In this document: positions 11,194-21,751 of the stretch, in pieces
How the letters are laid out: each line of letters starts with the position of its first letter
How positions within the stretch are numbered: position 1 is the stretch's first letter
NCBI GenBank assembly: GCA_029747015.1
Contig: JAKOGI010001548.1
Coordinates: 117,001-181,000, forward strand
Source: Carnegiea gigantea
Taxonomy: Eukaryota; Streptophyta; Magnoliopsida; Caryophyllales; Cactaceae
Direction: 5' to 3'
Length of the DNA stretch: 64,000 nt
Notes under the pieces: model-generated
Database searches by the model: none
Seen by the model: the letters and a program-made list of their open reading frames with translations, nothing else
Told to the model about the DNA's origin: nothing
Position numbers and translations under genes: made by a program

Positions 11194-11429
11194 TATTAAG
11201 GGAATTATTATTGTAAACAAATATTGTAGTTATATTTTGTTTCCAGTTCTTGTGTTGCCTGGTTACTTAGCCAACAGGATAGGGCTAGAACTTGTATCGT
11301 AGTTGAATGGGGATTGCATTGTACTTGGTGTATATAAGCCATATGATATGGCTATGAGAAATATAGAGAGAGCTTGAGGAATATTTTTTCTCCATCAAAT
11401 TCAACCCAATTTATTTCAGTTTATTTTCA
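11194..11429 (+). repeat. Copia 3' LTR
   Basis: The 236-bp LTR follows the purine tract and repeats the 5' LTR from TATTAAGGG to the final TTTTCA. Confidence 0.85.
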
Positions 11430-12075
11430 ATTTATGACTCTGGAGTACCTTGATTCTATGGAAATAATTATTAGGGGTCAATATCTTTAGAATGTATTCT
11501 AAAGTACCTACCATTTTAGGTAAACTATTAATATGGAACAGTATTTTTTCGAAATAGTTACTGGCTGAAGTTTTTCTTTGCAACTTAGTCCCTGAACTTT
11601 CAGAAATTGCAGAACAGTCCCTGGAATAAGAAAAACTTGTAAATAAGCTATTTTTAGGAGTTTTTTTAGAAAATACACTTGTTTAACTGATTTAACTTCT
11701 TATAATAACTTTACTGGTACTAGTTATCACAATCTGCCACTTATATCTTACATATTATAAATTCTGTGGTTATAGGCCCACCATACTTAGCAAAAACAAT
11801 TAAAACTTAGTTAGAGAGTTTTGACCGTTACCTGAACTTAATCGACGCTAAACTCCAGCATTCTTCTAGCTTTCGGTTTATAGAGATTGCTAATCTCAAC
11901 CCCACCGTCCTTAGATTAGGTACAGCACAGATCTGTTTCGTTTTCTACCTCAAACCGTAGTCACTAATCAAGTTTTTAATCTTTTTTTTTTAAGGATAGT
12001 GGACCTTTAATCAAGAAATTATAATATTTAAGACATAAAGTTCAATTGGATAACGTCCCCTACTGGAAAACTTCT

Positions 12076-12248
12076 TTTATTTAAAGCTTGAAAGTGGTTA
12101 TCTTACAATGGAATGCTTCGAAGAGAAACTTAAGCTAAGATCATTAGAGATACTTGCTCATAGAGAAATGGAGAATCCTCACTTCTCTTTTGCTCAAGAA
12201 TGCTCAAATGACCGTTTCCCTTCTCAGCATTCGACCTCTCTATTTATA
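12076..12248 (-). promoter_or_regulatory. Pararetroviral promoter and poly(A) module, copy 1
   Basis: On the minus strand a strong TATA box, TATAAAT, lies at 12248-12242 inside cctctataaatagagagg. An AATAAA signal follows at 12081-12076. The 161-base distance from the TATA box to AATAAA is identical in copy 2. A poly(A) signal shortly after the start, used only on the second pass, is characteristic of caulimovirid genome-length transcripts. Confidence 0.6.
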
Positions 12249-12427
12249 GAGGGGATTGGGGTACATAGGATGCCCTAAAGGCTACAGTACATAGAGATTT
12301 TCCACATGGCTACAATCATCTACTATACACTGACAGCTATAGTACACACTTTATTTTACAGATCAGATACTTTTCAAAATAGTATAATAGTGGGGTTGCC
12401 TTTCCAGAACTTTTAATGATGACAAGA

Positions 12428-12658
12428 CTAGTTATCATTATTGAGATTCTGCATGCCTTCATCTCCAATTATTTCTTCTAGACCATCATTATCTGGATAA
12501 TCATTAAAATCTTCATCAATTTGCTTAAGATGCTCCGGATTCCATTCTTCAAATAATTCAAGGAGATATTTCTTCCCTTTTTCTGATAAGAATTTTCCAG
12601 CTCCCATATCAAAGAGATAATCAAAGATATCTTCTGACACTGCTCCTTCCACCTTCAT
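12428..12658 (-). CDS. Acidic 3'-terminal ORF of the pararetrovirus, unknown function
   Basis: The 76-codon frame is very acidic and ends with IIGDEGMQNLN plus a short acidic tail. Copy 2 preserves the same ending (24643-24843), so this was a genuine viral reading frame. Upstream, separated by stops, related sequence continues to about 13512, so the ORF was probably longer and this is its C-terminus. In Caulimovirus-like genomes this position holds the translation transactivator, but I see no clear match to that family. It may be a diverged or lineage-specific protein. It is not expected to be expressed. Confidence 0.5.
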   Translation of the reverse strand: MKVEGAVSEDIFDYLFDMGAGKFLSEKGKKYLLELFEEWNPEHLKQIDEDFNDYPDNDGLEEIIGDEGMQNLNNDN

Positions 12659-12755
12659 GTAGTCTTTAAATTCATTATCATAGGCGAAAGTAGTGTTTCC
12701 ACAATGAATTAACGTTTTTCCTCGTTCGATTAATGCCCAACATTGATGATAAATG

Positions 12756-13512
12756 TTAAAAAATCCAATAGCCCTTGATAATGCAGGTGTCAGTAACTAG
12801 ATGTACCGGATCCCCATGAATCCAATTTTGTTGTTGATCATCGGGATTGTCGTAATCAATGATTTGGACAAGATAATGAGCTGCTTTGGCTTTTCCATCT
12901 TCATATTCAATTAGAGCGCTATAAACCTCTAAAGTTAGGTATCTGCGAACTGGAATTTTTGTTAGTTCTTCAGGAAATTTAAGAATCCAATGGAACCTTT
13001 TGAACATATATTACTGAAACATAGTTAAGATTGAGAAAAATGAGAATTTTTGATCTGGCACTTCTGAGAAGTAAAGTACCATCCCGTATTTCCAAACTTT
13101 AAAGACAGGATCATTAGAAGATAATGAATTGATTGGGAAGCAAATGCCACCAACTCCAGATCTATCGGAAAAGTTGATCGTTGTACTCCAAGACTCCCAA
13201 ATATCATAGGAATAATAATGATAAAAGTCAATGCAGGCTACATACCACTCATTGAACCATTTTTCTCGAACATGAGAACGTACATTTTCTTGGATATCAT
13301 AAGGACACTGAAGGTAACTAATTTATAATTCTAGAAGGGAAAATCTTTGGGTAGATAGTAGAAAGTAGACCAACGCGTGATCTACTTTTTGTATGAAATT
13401 CTACGTTATCAATAAGGGCTCTACTAGAAGGCGTAACCCGTTCTAGTATGACTGGCATTTCATTAAGGATTTCCTCCTTTTCTGGCACGAGGTCGGCTTT
13501 GATGATTACCAT
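12756..13512 (-). pseudogene. Remains of the ORF downstream of RNase H, copy 1
   Basis: Three open blocks (13512-13318, a middle block around 13300-13030 in shifting frames, and 13007-12756) contain Trp- and Tyr-rich segments such as FHWILKFPEELTKIPVRRYL. They lead toward the acidic terminal ORF. Equivalent, more broken sequence exists in copy 2 (about 25700-24900). The function is unrecognised and multiple stops are present. Confidence 0.45.
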
Positions 13513-13600
13513 TGGCGAGTTCTAGGGTTAGGCTGTCTGCTAGAGAGTTCTTCGATCCCTGTATATGTTCAATAGAAAAAGAAAACTAGTTAAGCCATAA

Positions 13601-15852
13601 TTACCAACGCAGAAGTTGCCCATACGCTTGCATATTTGATAAATTCCTTTTTATAAAACCAAGTATTTCTTTGTAATCGACTCGAATAAGAAAAGGTTTT
13701 GGGGCTAAAAAGATTAAGAACTTTTCAATTTCCCTTATGATTATAAGGATTTCTTTTTCCATTGTAGAATAGTTGCATTCTGCCTTATTAAAATTTTCAC
13801 TGTAATATTTGCAGAGTTTTTCTTCTTCTTTGATTTTGAATACCACACTCCAATGTTCATTGCTGACATCTGTCTCAAGAATTAAATCATCTTCTTCGTT
13901 AGGCAAATTAACGACGGGAAGATTTTTACACATCTTCTTGAAGTTTTGAATAATCTTTGTATCGTTAATAGTCCATATCCAACTTACTTCTTTCATGAGT
14001 TTCTACTACAATGGCTTTCTTAGTTTAGCCAAATCTTTAATGAAATCAGAAGCATAGGTAAGACATCCAAGAAACCTTTCCAGTTGCTTCCTATCTTCAA
14101 TTTTTTCAGGAAAATTTTCTATTTTTTTCAGAATATGTTTTTATAGAATAATTTGTCCAACTTTTATCTCTAGACCTAAAACTCAATTTCTTACTTAGCA
14201 TAAATCTATTTGTTCTTTTTAAGTATAATGTCATGATCAATGCATCTCTGGGTGACTGCTAAGACATCATCTTTGTGTTGTTCTATGGTTTTGGAAATAA
14301 TAAGAATGTCATTGATGTAAACTAAACAACAATTATTGAGGTTTTTAAAGATATTATCCATTCTCCTTTGAAATATGTGAGGTGTATTTTTAAGACCAAA
14401 TGTCATTAGTATCCATCCATAATGTCCTTATGGGGCACTAAAAGCAGTTAAGGGAATACTCTTTTCATCCATTTTTATCTGCTAATAACCACTCTTGCAA
14501 TCCATTTTTGAGAACCAAGAGGCTCTTTGAATTCTGTTAAAAAGGACTGCTTTGTTAGGAATATAATAACCATCAAAGACAGTATTGTCATTAAGGTTTT
14601 TATATAATTGATTACCATTCTAGCTTTTTTTTCTCTTTTCTTCAGCATGATTTCTTACCATAAAAGCAGGGTTAGTATGAGAACTCTTGCTATTTCTAAT
14701 TAATCCTTTGTCAAGAAGTTCTTTAATTTGTTTGTCAAATTCTTGGATATCCTGATGGGCGTACACTATTTGTTTGACTCGCATGATAGTGTTGGGATTT
14801 AGTAAAGTGATTTTAGCAAATGTTTTGTCTTTATTCCAAAATTTCAGAGGATTATTAGAGTACAGTTCTTTGCATAATTTTTCTTGTTGTTCAACAATTT
14901 ACTCTTTAATAGATAATTCAAGTGATGAGATTGTCAGTGTTATTTCTCGTTGTGCAGGCATTACCTTCTCACCATACTGGCTGCGTGTAAATTCAATTTT
15001 TTGATGAGTGTAGGCCTTAATTAATTTTCAATAGGAAATGAGTGACCATTAATTGTAAATATTTTTTGGTTTATGGTCTGAGTGCAAGGAGAATATAATC
15101 TTTGAAAATTATTTCCAATAATCATATCATAAGAGGGTTGATCAGTTGCCCATATAACTGGTATAATACATTAAACTTCTCGTAATTCTATGGATAACCC
15201 TTCTATGGCTTCATTGTGGCTCATAATACTATTATTAACTATCCTTACTTGTAAAGAATTTTTAGCTCTTTTCCACATGAATTCAGGAAACAATGATCTT
15301 TTTTTCAAAGTACACAGAACAACCACTATCTATGTAAGCACACAATTCATATTTATTAGATCCATCTAAACATATCTTTATTGGTATATAGATGCTATTA
15401 GGGTTTGTGTTGGTAGCTTCATAGGATATTTCCATAGCCATATTTTTGACTAATTCATTCGTATAGATAGGTTCACTGACAGTTCTAGTTTTGTACCCAA
15501 TGACTTTTCTATCTAGACTTGTTAACCGATCTAGACTGGGTCTTGCAACCTCAAAACTCATTCTACTCATTCCACTGGTTAGGCTAATTGTATCATCTTC
15601 TTTAAGCTCTTCTTTAGAGGATGAAGATCCTTCTCTCCAATCTGATCCTGTACTCATACTTCTTAATAATTGAGGTTTAATGGTGATTTTATCTTCCTCA
15701 TTAATTTTTATTATATTTTTCTTATTAATCTTTGTGGGATTGGCAAAGCTAGATATCAAAGATCGATCGATTTTTATCTCCTGTGGATTGGACTTGATCA
15801 TCTGGATCTTTTGCATGGGGGTAGGGCTTTTAAATTTCTCTGCTTCTATCAT
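13601..15852 (-). pseudogene. pol: Pararetroviral protease-RT-RNase H polyprotein, copy 1
   Basis: The first block (15852-15283, 189 codons) has a Ser/Glu-rich linker and ends in an aspartic protease motif AYIDSGCSV (DSG at 15330-15322). The protease continues in other frames to about 15060. RT covers roughly 15000-14000, with MTFGLKNTPHIFQRRMD at 14406 and the polymerase motif at 14319-14308 reading YIND, where the catalytic YIDD is expected. RNase H is open at 13996-13601, with LILETDVS, the conserved ECNYSTMEKE and a region near IRVDYKEILG. Several stops and frameshifts separate the blocks. No integrase is present. Confidence 0.8.
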
Positions 15853-15899
15853 TGTTACCTTAGTCTTAGAGTCTATCGTATTATCTAGCTTGTAGATAA

Positions 15900-16600
15900 T
15901 TTTTTAAAATATCCTTAAAGGATATCCTCCTCTTTTCATGTCCATCCCAACTGTTTTTATCTTAAGGGACATGAAGTTTTTAGCAAATTCATCTTTTAGA
16001 CTCACATAATATTCAGATCGACAGTTGAAACCTACTGACCCATTACATAAATTGATTTTTATTCCTGTGATTATCTGATTATTAAATTTGATATGCCTAA
16101 CATCACAGAGTAAAGCTTAAAGATCTATATCTTTACCATAATATTGTAATGGAGTGATTTGAACTTAGACACTTCCGATATAGATATACTTGTGCTTTCT
16201 ATCTTTGTTATGCTTAAGAATATTTTCCTAATTAATAAGATTAACTTCCCCAACATCATACTCACAATCTTTTCTCTCAAAGTCTCCTTCCATCATTTTG
16301 CATACATATTTGCTTTTTAATTGAAAAATAGATTTTTTATAGATTATATCTTTTTAGATTATGGGAAGAACCCAATCTCCTTTAACTTCTTCATGATCAT
16401 TGTCTACTACAAACTCTTCACCTTGAAGATCACCAAGACTAACCGAGCTACTTTCCATCATATGATTTGTTTCTTCATAATCACTTTCTTCATATTTATT
16501 GTCCTCTATGATTTCAACGATTCCTTTTTGTTGCCTAAGGCTAGGTCTAATGCCTCATCTTCACTAAGCTCAACATAATCTAGGCTTCCTAAGGTTTTAA
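15900..16600 (-). pseudogene. Movement-protein-like region (30K type), copy 1
   Basis: This region aligns with the longer open frame in copy 2 (28510-28166). It keeps short blocks such as VQITPLQYYGKDIDL and LCNGSVGFNC, a pattern typical of the 30K-superfamily movement proteins of plant pararetroviruses, which help virus pass through plasmodesmata. Stops break it about every 30-60 codons. Confidence 0.55.
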
Positions 16601-16611
16601 TAAGTTTGTTA

Positions 16612-17859
16612 TTTTTTCTGTTTTTGCATTCATTAGCATAATGTCCTACTTTTCAGCATTTGCAATTGTTTTTCCCCACAGGGCAATAAGCAGTTTTCCT
16701 AAAAAATCTACGGTTTTTTACGACTTTGTTTATTGTAATATTTTTTTCTATATTTTTCGCCTCTTTGCTTGTTAAAACTCTTTTTCTTATAGAATTTTCT
16801 TTTTCTTCTTTTCTCAGATTCTTTTCCCCATTGGTGAGGAGAATTCCAGCAAGTCAAGAATTGCTTCTTTATCTTCTTTTGCTTTTGAAGATCAAGACAT
16901 TGTTCATTGATCCATTTTCGCAAATAGAAAATTCTTAAACCAAGGGTATTAACAACATCTGTTCGTTCAAACCATGCCATGTATTTTTCATTAATTATCG
17001 AATTTATAGGATATGGCAACTTATCATAGAACATGCCAAGATTGGTTCCATTATGCCCAATTTGGTAATACTAATGACTGAATTCTGTAATATAATTTTC
17101 TAGGTATCTCATATCCCATAGTTCTATATTGTTAATTTTTCTTTGCCATTCTCGTGCTTTTTCTTCTGAATTAATTTTGGCTCCGATGAATTGAGTTTCA
17201 ATTTCTTTGCACAGACTTCTAAACATAACAGCTGGTGTTTCCATCATTCTTTATGTATTTTTACCATCTTCACTTAATGAATTATATCAGTCGACTACAG
17301 TGTCAGAGAAACTATGTTCGATCTAATTTAAGAAATTGGCTACAGTCCGAGTAGTATTTAAGTTTAAGATACTATTCATTCCTCTTTTCCAGTGCTCAAA
17401 TATTTCTTCTCTATTACGAGCTCCATCAATATTTAAGATATAACCAGTTTGGCTACTTGGCGTAAGACCAATCTCTTCATAGGTCATGGTTTTCCTTAGG
17501 ATAAACCCGAAGAAAAAATTACTTGTTCGTCCTGCAGGAACATACCTAGGTCTTAGGAAATGAGTGTTTCTTCTAGAGGGTTCACCAAATTCTTCAGGTT
17601 TAGGAACGACATTCTTAACCAGATTAGTTTCTGTTTCATATAAGTCGATTTCTTCTCTAATCTCATTGATTTCATTTTCATTAGTCATTTTACCATATTT
17701 CTTATCAAGTTTTGTTCTAATTTCTTCTAATGGTAAAATTTTGAGATCCTCTAATTTAATCAGATTCATCTGCTGATATATTTCTTCTTGTAGTTGGACA
17801 TTATTAGTTTCTTCATTATCATCAGTCAAAACATCATATTTATCACTAATTACGCTCAT
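16612..17859 (-). pseudogene. Capsid-like region with basic tail and defective zinc knuckle, copy 1
   Basis: It opens at 17859 with a 178-codon acidic N-terminal block containing FLRPRYVPAGR and EEIFEHWKRGMN. Similarity continues through broken frames to 17034-16708 (108 codons), which starts MFYDKLPYPINSIINEKYMAW and ends in a Lys/Arg-rich tail. A CxCWxCx4Hx4C-like knuckle follows near 16670-16630, but the Trp codon position is a stop here. An acidic N-terminus, basic arm and single knuckle is the layout of Caulimoviridae coat proteins. It is not functional. Confidence 0.65.
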
Positions 17860-17980
17860 GATTTTGTTTAATTCTTCTGGATTTTGTTCCTTATCGAATA
17901 TTTTTTATAGCTCTTCAAGAGTATGTTGTTTATACTCCATCTTCTTTTTCTTTCTTTTCAATCGATTTTTCACCAGATTG

Positions 17981-18313
17981 TTATCCTACTTCTTTTTGGA
18001 TTTTTATTTCGTGCAAAGGAAATTGAATCTTATTTTTTAGATTTTGAAAAGGATATTTATGCTGAAAAGGAGTACTAATTCTAGGAGTAGCTTTTTCGCT
18101 ATGTCTAATTTCGTTAATAAGAGAAAGATGGACAACGGTTAACTGATTCTTAAACTCTTTTAGTTCAGCCTTAATTTTAGCTAATTTAACTTTTAATTCT
18201 AAAACTATATCAGTAATATAGTTTAACTGAGGTGCTAACAGGATATTACCTTCAGGTGAGTGAATAATGTGTGAATAATTAGGATCAGGACAAGCAGGTG
18301 ATGAGTCAAGCAT
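17981..18313 (-). CDS. Small coiled-coil ORF at the pararetroviral 5' end, copy 1
   Basis: The 110-codon frame is the first after the primer site. It has ITDIVLELKVKLAKIKAELK, a heptad-like hydrophobic pattern predicting a coiled coil, and ends in a basic segment. Its position and structure recall the small virion-associated or ORF1-type proteins of Caulimoviridae. It could instead be the N-terminus of the capsid gene. It is intact in this copy but broken in copy 2. Confidence 0.4.
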   Translation of the reverse strand: MLDSSPACPDPNYSHIIHSPEGNILLAPQLNYITDIVLELKVKLAKIKAELKEFKNQLTVVHLSLINEIRHSEKATPRISTPFQHKYPFQNLKNKIQFPLHEIKIQKEVG

Positions 18314-18389
18314 TAATCTTAGCTAATCACAGTAATTAGCTTAATTAGTCATTAATTAACTTAATAATCTCAATTATTTTTGTGCATGT

Positions 18390-18402
18390 GGCTCTGATAC
18401 CA
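18390..18402 (-). promoter_or_regulatory. tRNA-iMet primer-binding site of pararetrovirus copy 1
   Basis: The minus strand reads TGGTATCAGAGCC, a perfect complement to initiator tRNA-Met and the priming site for minus-strand synthesis in Caulimoviridae. It lies about 80 bases upstream of the first ORF. Confidence 0.8.
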
Positions 18403-18552
18403 GATGAAAGAGGGCCTCGAGATCTATTAGTGAGCAAAAAACTACAAACACAAATTTAAATTTTTTGAAAGTAAGTTTTTAACGATTTAGGGTAGATTTG
18501 CAAATATGAAAAGTTTAAGGGTTTAAAAGAAAATGTAAACAGTGAATGATCC

Positions 18553-18574
18553 CCTTAAAATAGTTTTCACATAA
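18553..18574. repeat. 22-bp match to the Mutator-like TIR at 63441-63562
   Basis: The 22 bases starting ccttaaaatag and ending ttcacataa are identical to part of the right TIR of the Mutator-like element. Flanking sequence does not extend the match clearly. It may be the end of an older, decayed member of that family beside the pararetrovirus. Confidence 0.4.
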
Positions 18575-18612
18575 TATTACTCCTTTTAAATATATTCTGA
18601 TAACATGGTCCG

Positions 18613-19211
18613 CTAATTATGATTTTCACACAAAGTGTGATACTTGGCAGTGATTTTTTTGTTTATTTCAAAGGGTATATATGATTTCAAACTTCTCGGG
18701 TTCGAGATGCGGCGACTTAAAAATGTGACCGTACCAATTGGGGGCGTACATTTTATGAAGCGGGACCCATGACATCTGAATGGTTGCGCCCCTTCCAATT
18801 CTAATCTAAACATATCGGATAATGTGCCAATGGAGTGGATAAAGGAGGTACCATGGAGTTCGGTATGGCTTATGATGAATCCAATCAACACCCCATCTAA
18901 AAGCTTCGTTACTTGGATTGATGACAAAGGCTCAGTGTGCCCATCATAATTGACCACCTTCTCACCAAGATCAAAAAATGATCAGACGGCACATCAACGG
19001 AGGAGACGGTATCAAGTATGCTAAGGTCCACACTAGCATGCACTCCGTGACCCTTGATGCAATCAACATAGATCAAGCAAACATGCACATCCTGATACTT
19101 GATTGTTTCGAGGCAGCCAGCAAGCGGATAGAAATGGATGAGCGCAATGAGATTTTAGGTAGGTTCGAGTCATGTTATTATTTTCTAGGAGGCCCTTTTG
19201 AATGGCGTTGA
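18613..19211. other. Higher-GC block with two unidentified open frames
   Basis: A minus-strand frame of 114 codons (18957-18613, beginning MVNYDGHTEPLSSIQ) and a plus-strand frame of 77 codons (18978-19211, beginning MIRRHINGGDGIKYAKV) sit back to back in a block with clearly higher GC than its surroundings. Both have protein-like composition, but I recognise neither. No start context, splice signals or homologous neighbours support one over the other. A decayed retroelement or captured gene fragment is possible. Confidence 0.2.
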
Positions 19212-20130
19212 TGGATAAATAGCTTAAATCAATTGCGCCCAAGTATTAAGGGTGCTTAGCGTTGATCGAAGTAACAGTCACATTAATTGTTCCATTAATT
19301 GGGCAGTTATAAAATGGTTAATTGCATATTAATCATATCCATTAAATTCTTATTGATAGTTACAATTGCGTGCTGCTACTTAAGGGGCTTTAAGCTTGAT
19401 TCTAGGTGTAACAGAATCCAAAATAGATGATCCCTAATTCCCTGCCTTCCTCTCACGTTAGCCTAGCCATCAATCGGGGTCGGGTTTGGGGTGTGACAAC
19501 TACGGTGACTTTAGTAGCCACCGTTAGCTCTAATTCAATAACGCATGGGCGATTCTCGAGCAATGAGATCCAATGCTTCCACACTAAGGTACATTCTTAT
19601 TTTTCAACCCTTAGCTTTTTTGACTTTGTGATAGGGTCTTACAAAGCATGCTGAGACTACTTGGATGCCTCCTAGCTTCTCCATTTTCAAGTGTAAAAAC
19701 TAAGCTTATTGTGTTTAAACTGTCAGCCTTTGTTTACCCTGGGTTTGCTTAACAAGGAGTATGCGGCAAAGATGAGCTTTTTTTAATTTTTAATCAAAGG
19801 CATCCGCATTTTATAACCTAAGGGATGGAAAAGTAGGCAGCCTTTTTTTCCCCCCCTTGGTGTAAAAGTTCACATATCAATTATCAATCAAACAACATAA
19901 GAAAAGAACAAATTGTAGAATTGGATCAAGCCAAAATGAAATCATGGTAAAGAGTGAGATAGGCGAGAATGAAAAAAAGGGAAGGAAAAAAAAAGAATGA
20001 AAAAAGGAAAACAAGAGAGAAGAAAAGAATAACCAAAAAAAAAAAAAGCAATGCAAAAGGACAAAAAGGAGTGAAAAAGATGGGAGAAGTTTCCTATTGC
20101 CAATTGAAGTCCCTGACGGTGCCAATCTGA
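19212..20130. other. Intergenic DNA, no gene seen
   Basis: A phrase ggggtcgggtttggggtgtgacaac at about 19476-19500 resembles retrotransposon-flank sequence. An A/G-rich tract at about 19970-20080 explains the low-complexity frames. Nothing else is supported. Confidence 0.4.
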
Positions 20131-20674
20131 GCTAGCAAAAATCGTTTGATCCGATTAACCGAATTTATTTGACCTGAAAAAATCAAATACAATCAAAAAA
20201 ATTTTATCCGAATTTTAAATTCAGACAATTGATCATGTCCAAATTCAAATCAAGGTGAGGTTTAGGTTTGAGCATTCGGATTCAGATTGTCTGGATTTTT
20301 GAATCATTTCAAGTGCAGACAAATTCGAACAACAGGACAACCGCATTTGGACATCGAACAACTAGATTTATATGTAATTTTGGTCCAAATTCTCTAGAAA
20401 ATTTTATAAAAAAAATTTCGAACAACTGGGTTCGGACATTGAAAAATTAGGTTCAAGTTCGGTGATACAAAATTTCGATCAGAATATCCAATAATCATAG
20501 CAAAAATTGGGACATTCAGACAACTGGGTCCGGATATTGGACATTCAGATCCAGGTCTGAGTTTGACTAGAGTGTCCGATTTATAATCTAGACAGGGTCC
20601 GCATATGAAGTTCTCGTCCGAAGTCCGATTTGTCTGGATCGAAACGACCCAAACCCGAATTTTTGTCAACCCTA
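20131..20674. mobile_element. Probable decayed non-autonomous hAT-like element
   Basis: The right end, read inward, begins TAGGGTTGACAAAAATTCGGG; the left end (tgagctagcaaaaatcg) looks like a mutated version of the same terminus. The interior is full of attcggac/gtccgaat words in both orientations, as in the element at 2865-3568. A clear 8-bp duplication was not found. Confidence 0.4.
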
Positions 20675-20797
20675 TGCACAAGGACGTGGAAATTATGGCA
20701 AATTAGAGCTTTAAAAAGCAGGTTAAAGTCAGTTGTTCAAACTTGCCGAAATTTTATGACCCTAATTTATGTGTCTATTAAAAAAACAAAACTTCGA

Positions 20798-20870
20798 TTT
20801 AATTAGTTTAAATGGTAAAGTCTCTGAAAGTTGTTACCAGAAATTTGGATTCGAATTCCGCCTACATTAA
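20798..20870 (+). repeat. tRNA-derived SINE-like segment
   Basis: A box-A-like tagtttaaatggtaaagtc near 20804-20822 is followed by a box-B-like ggattcgaattcc at 20847-20859. That order and spacing is what a tRNA-derived RNA polymerase III promoter shows. The sequence does not fold as a tRNA. An A-run near 20895 may be a tail remnant. No target duplication was found. Confidence 0.4.
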
Positions 20871-20944
20871 CCTTTGCACCTCACTTAACCCCTAAAAAAA
20901 TGACAATTATTTGATAGATTAAATCCCAAAAAGTGAACAAGGGG

Positions 20945-21330
20945 ATCCTTTTGGTTCAAGAGAGAGTCTTGAAATGTTAGGGTTGTGTGTGAGGTGGGGT
21001 ATTTGTGGGATGTGTTTTAAGCACTTCACATCTTGAGTAGGGAGAGAGCGTGCTAAGAGAAAAGATAGATTTTTGAGTGAGAGTGGTGACTCAAACACTA
21101 GTTAGAGGAGAATTAGAGTTAATATGTTACGAGTTTATTAAGTTATAATATATATTTTCTATTTTAGTTGAGGCGTCGTTCATTGTCGAGCCATAGTCTT
21201 TTCCCTCAATGTTTTTTTATATAAAACTTTTGTGTGTTCTTTACTCTTGTGTTGTATATGTGTTGCATGTTGGTGCCAAAGTTTTTGTTGTGCTTCCATT
21301 CCCATGAAGTGGTATTAGAGAGGGCTTAAT
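20945..21330 (+). repeat. Degenerate copia-type LTR with primer-site remnant
   Basis: The segment ends at tggtattagagagggc (21311-21326), a mutated tRNA-iMet primer site. It is preceded by T-rich U5-like text and a tatataaaac motif near 21216. No internal coding region follows, only the microsatellite and an unrelated LINE. The left boundary is uncertain. Confidence 0.4.
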
Positions 21331-21397
21331 CATCTCAACACAAATGCATCCATCTTTGTCTAATCATCAATCAAAAAACTCTATTTTGATTTACAAA

Positions 21398-21398
<1 letters not shown>

Positions 21399-21481
<83 letters not shown>
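21399..21481. repeat. Compound (TA)n(CA)n microsatellite
   Basis: About eleven TA units are followed directly by 30 CA units ending at 21481. The run is perfect, so it is probably length-variable between individuals. Confidence 0.97.
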
Positions 21482-21485
<4 letters not shown>

Positions 21486-21751
21486 ACTATAGTGATATAT
21501 TTTAATTGATTCATTTTATGTTATATTATTGAAGCCCCTATTTTCATGGTAATATTTTCATTTAATTAACCCACATCTTATTGGTCTAAATTCAATTTTA
21601 ATTTTGTTAGTATATTGAGAATGAATGAATCATCTGCATATGTAGCTACGAGATGAACATCTCTATTAACTTTGTGTAGTCTATAAAAGGAGAGCGATAA
21701 CAAAAGTTGGTTAGAAATACCGATAATATATATGTAAAATATCGATAGGAA

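Larger units (their letters stand above)
6376..11429 (+). mobile_element. Ty1-copia LTR retrotransposon, complete but decayed
   Basis: The 5.05-kb element has both LTRs, a tRNA-iMet primer site, gag, protease, integrase, reverse transcriptase and RNase H in copia order (integrase before RT), and a purine tract (aatggggag, 11185-11193) before the 3' LTR. By eye the LTRs differ at about 13 substitutions and two indels in ~235 bp (about 94% identical), so the insertion is not recent. Small size and short LTRs fit the Ale/Retrofit-like branch, which is an inference. No 5-bp target duplication is visible: aaggt on the left, attta on the right. Confidence 0.92.
11692..18520 (-). mobile_element. Endogenous pararetrovirus (Caulimoviridae), copy 1
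   Basis: About 6.8 kb on the minus strand matches a second copy at 23937-30625 along its whole length. In viral sense it reads: tRNA-Met primer site (18402-18390), coiled-coil ORF, capsid-like region with basic tail and knuckle, movement-protein-like region, aspartic protease, RT, RNase H, an acidic 3' ORF, then a TATA box and poly(A) signal. There are no LTRs and no integrase, as expected for Caulimoviridae. The capsid-before-movement order recalls Cavemovirus and Solendovirus; this affinity is inferred. The circular genome is opened within its leader. Every long gene has stops or frameshifts. Confidence 0.88.

Noticed and set aside
11692..18520. Classification of the minus-strand element as a Ty3-gypsy retrotransposon
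   Set aside because: There are no LTRs and no integrase, and there is a movement-like region, a CxCWxC knuckle and a TATA/poly(A) module of Caulimoviridae type.
20798..20870. A tRNA gene
   Set aside because: Box A and B-like motifs are present, but the arms do not pair into a cloverleaf, so a SINE head is more likely.
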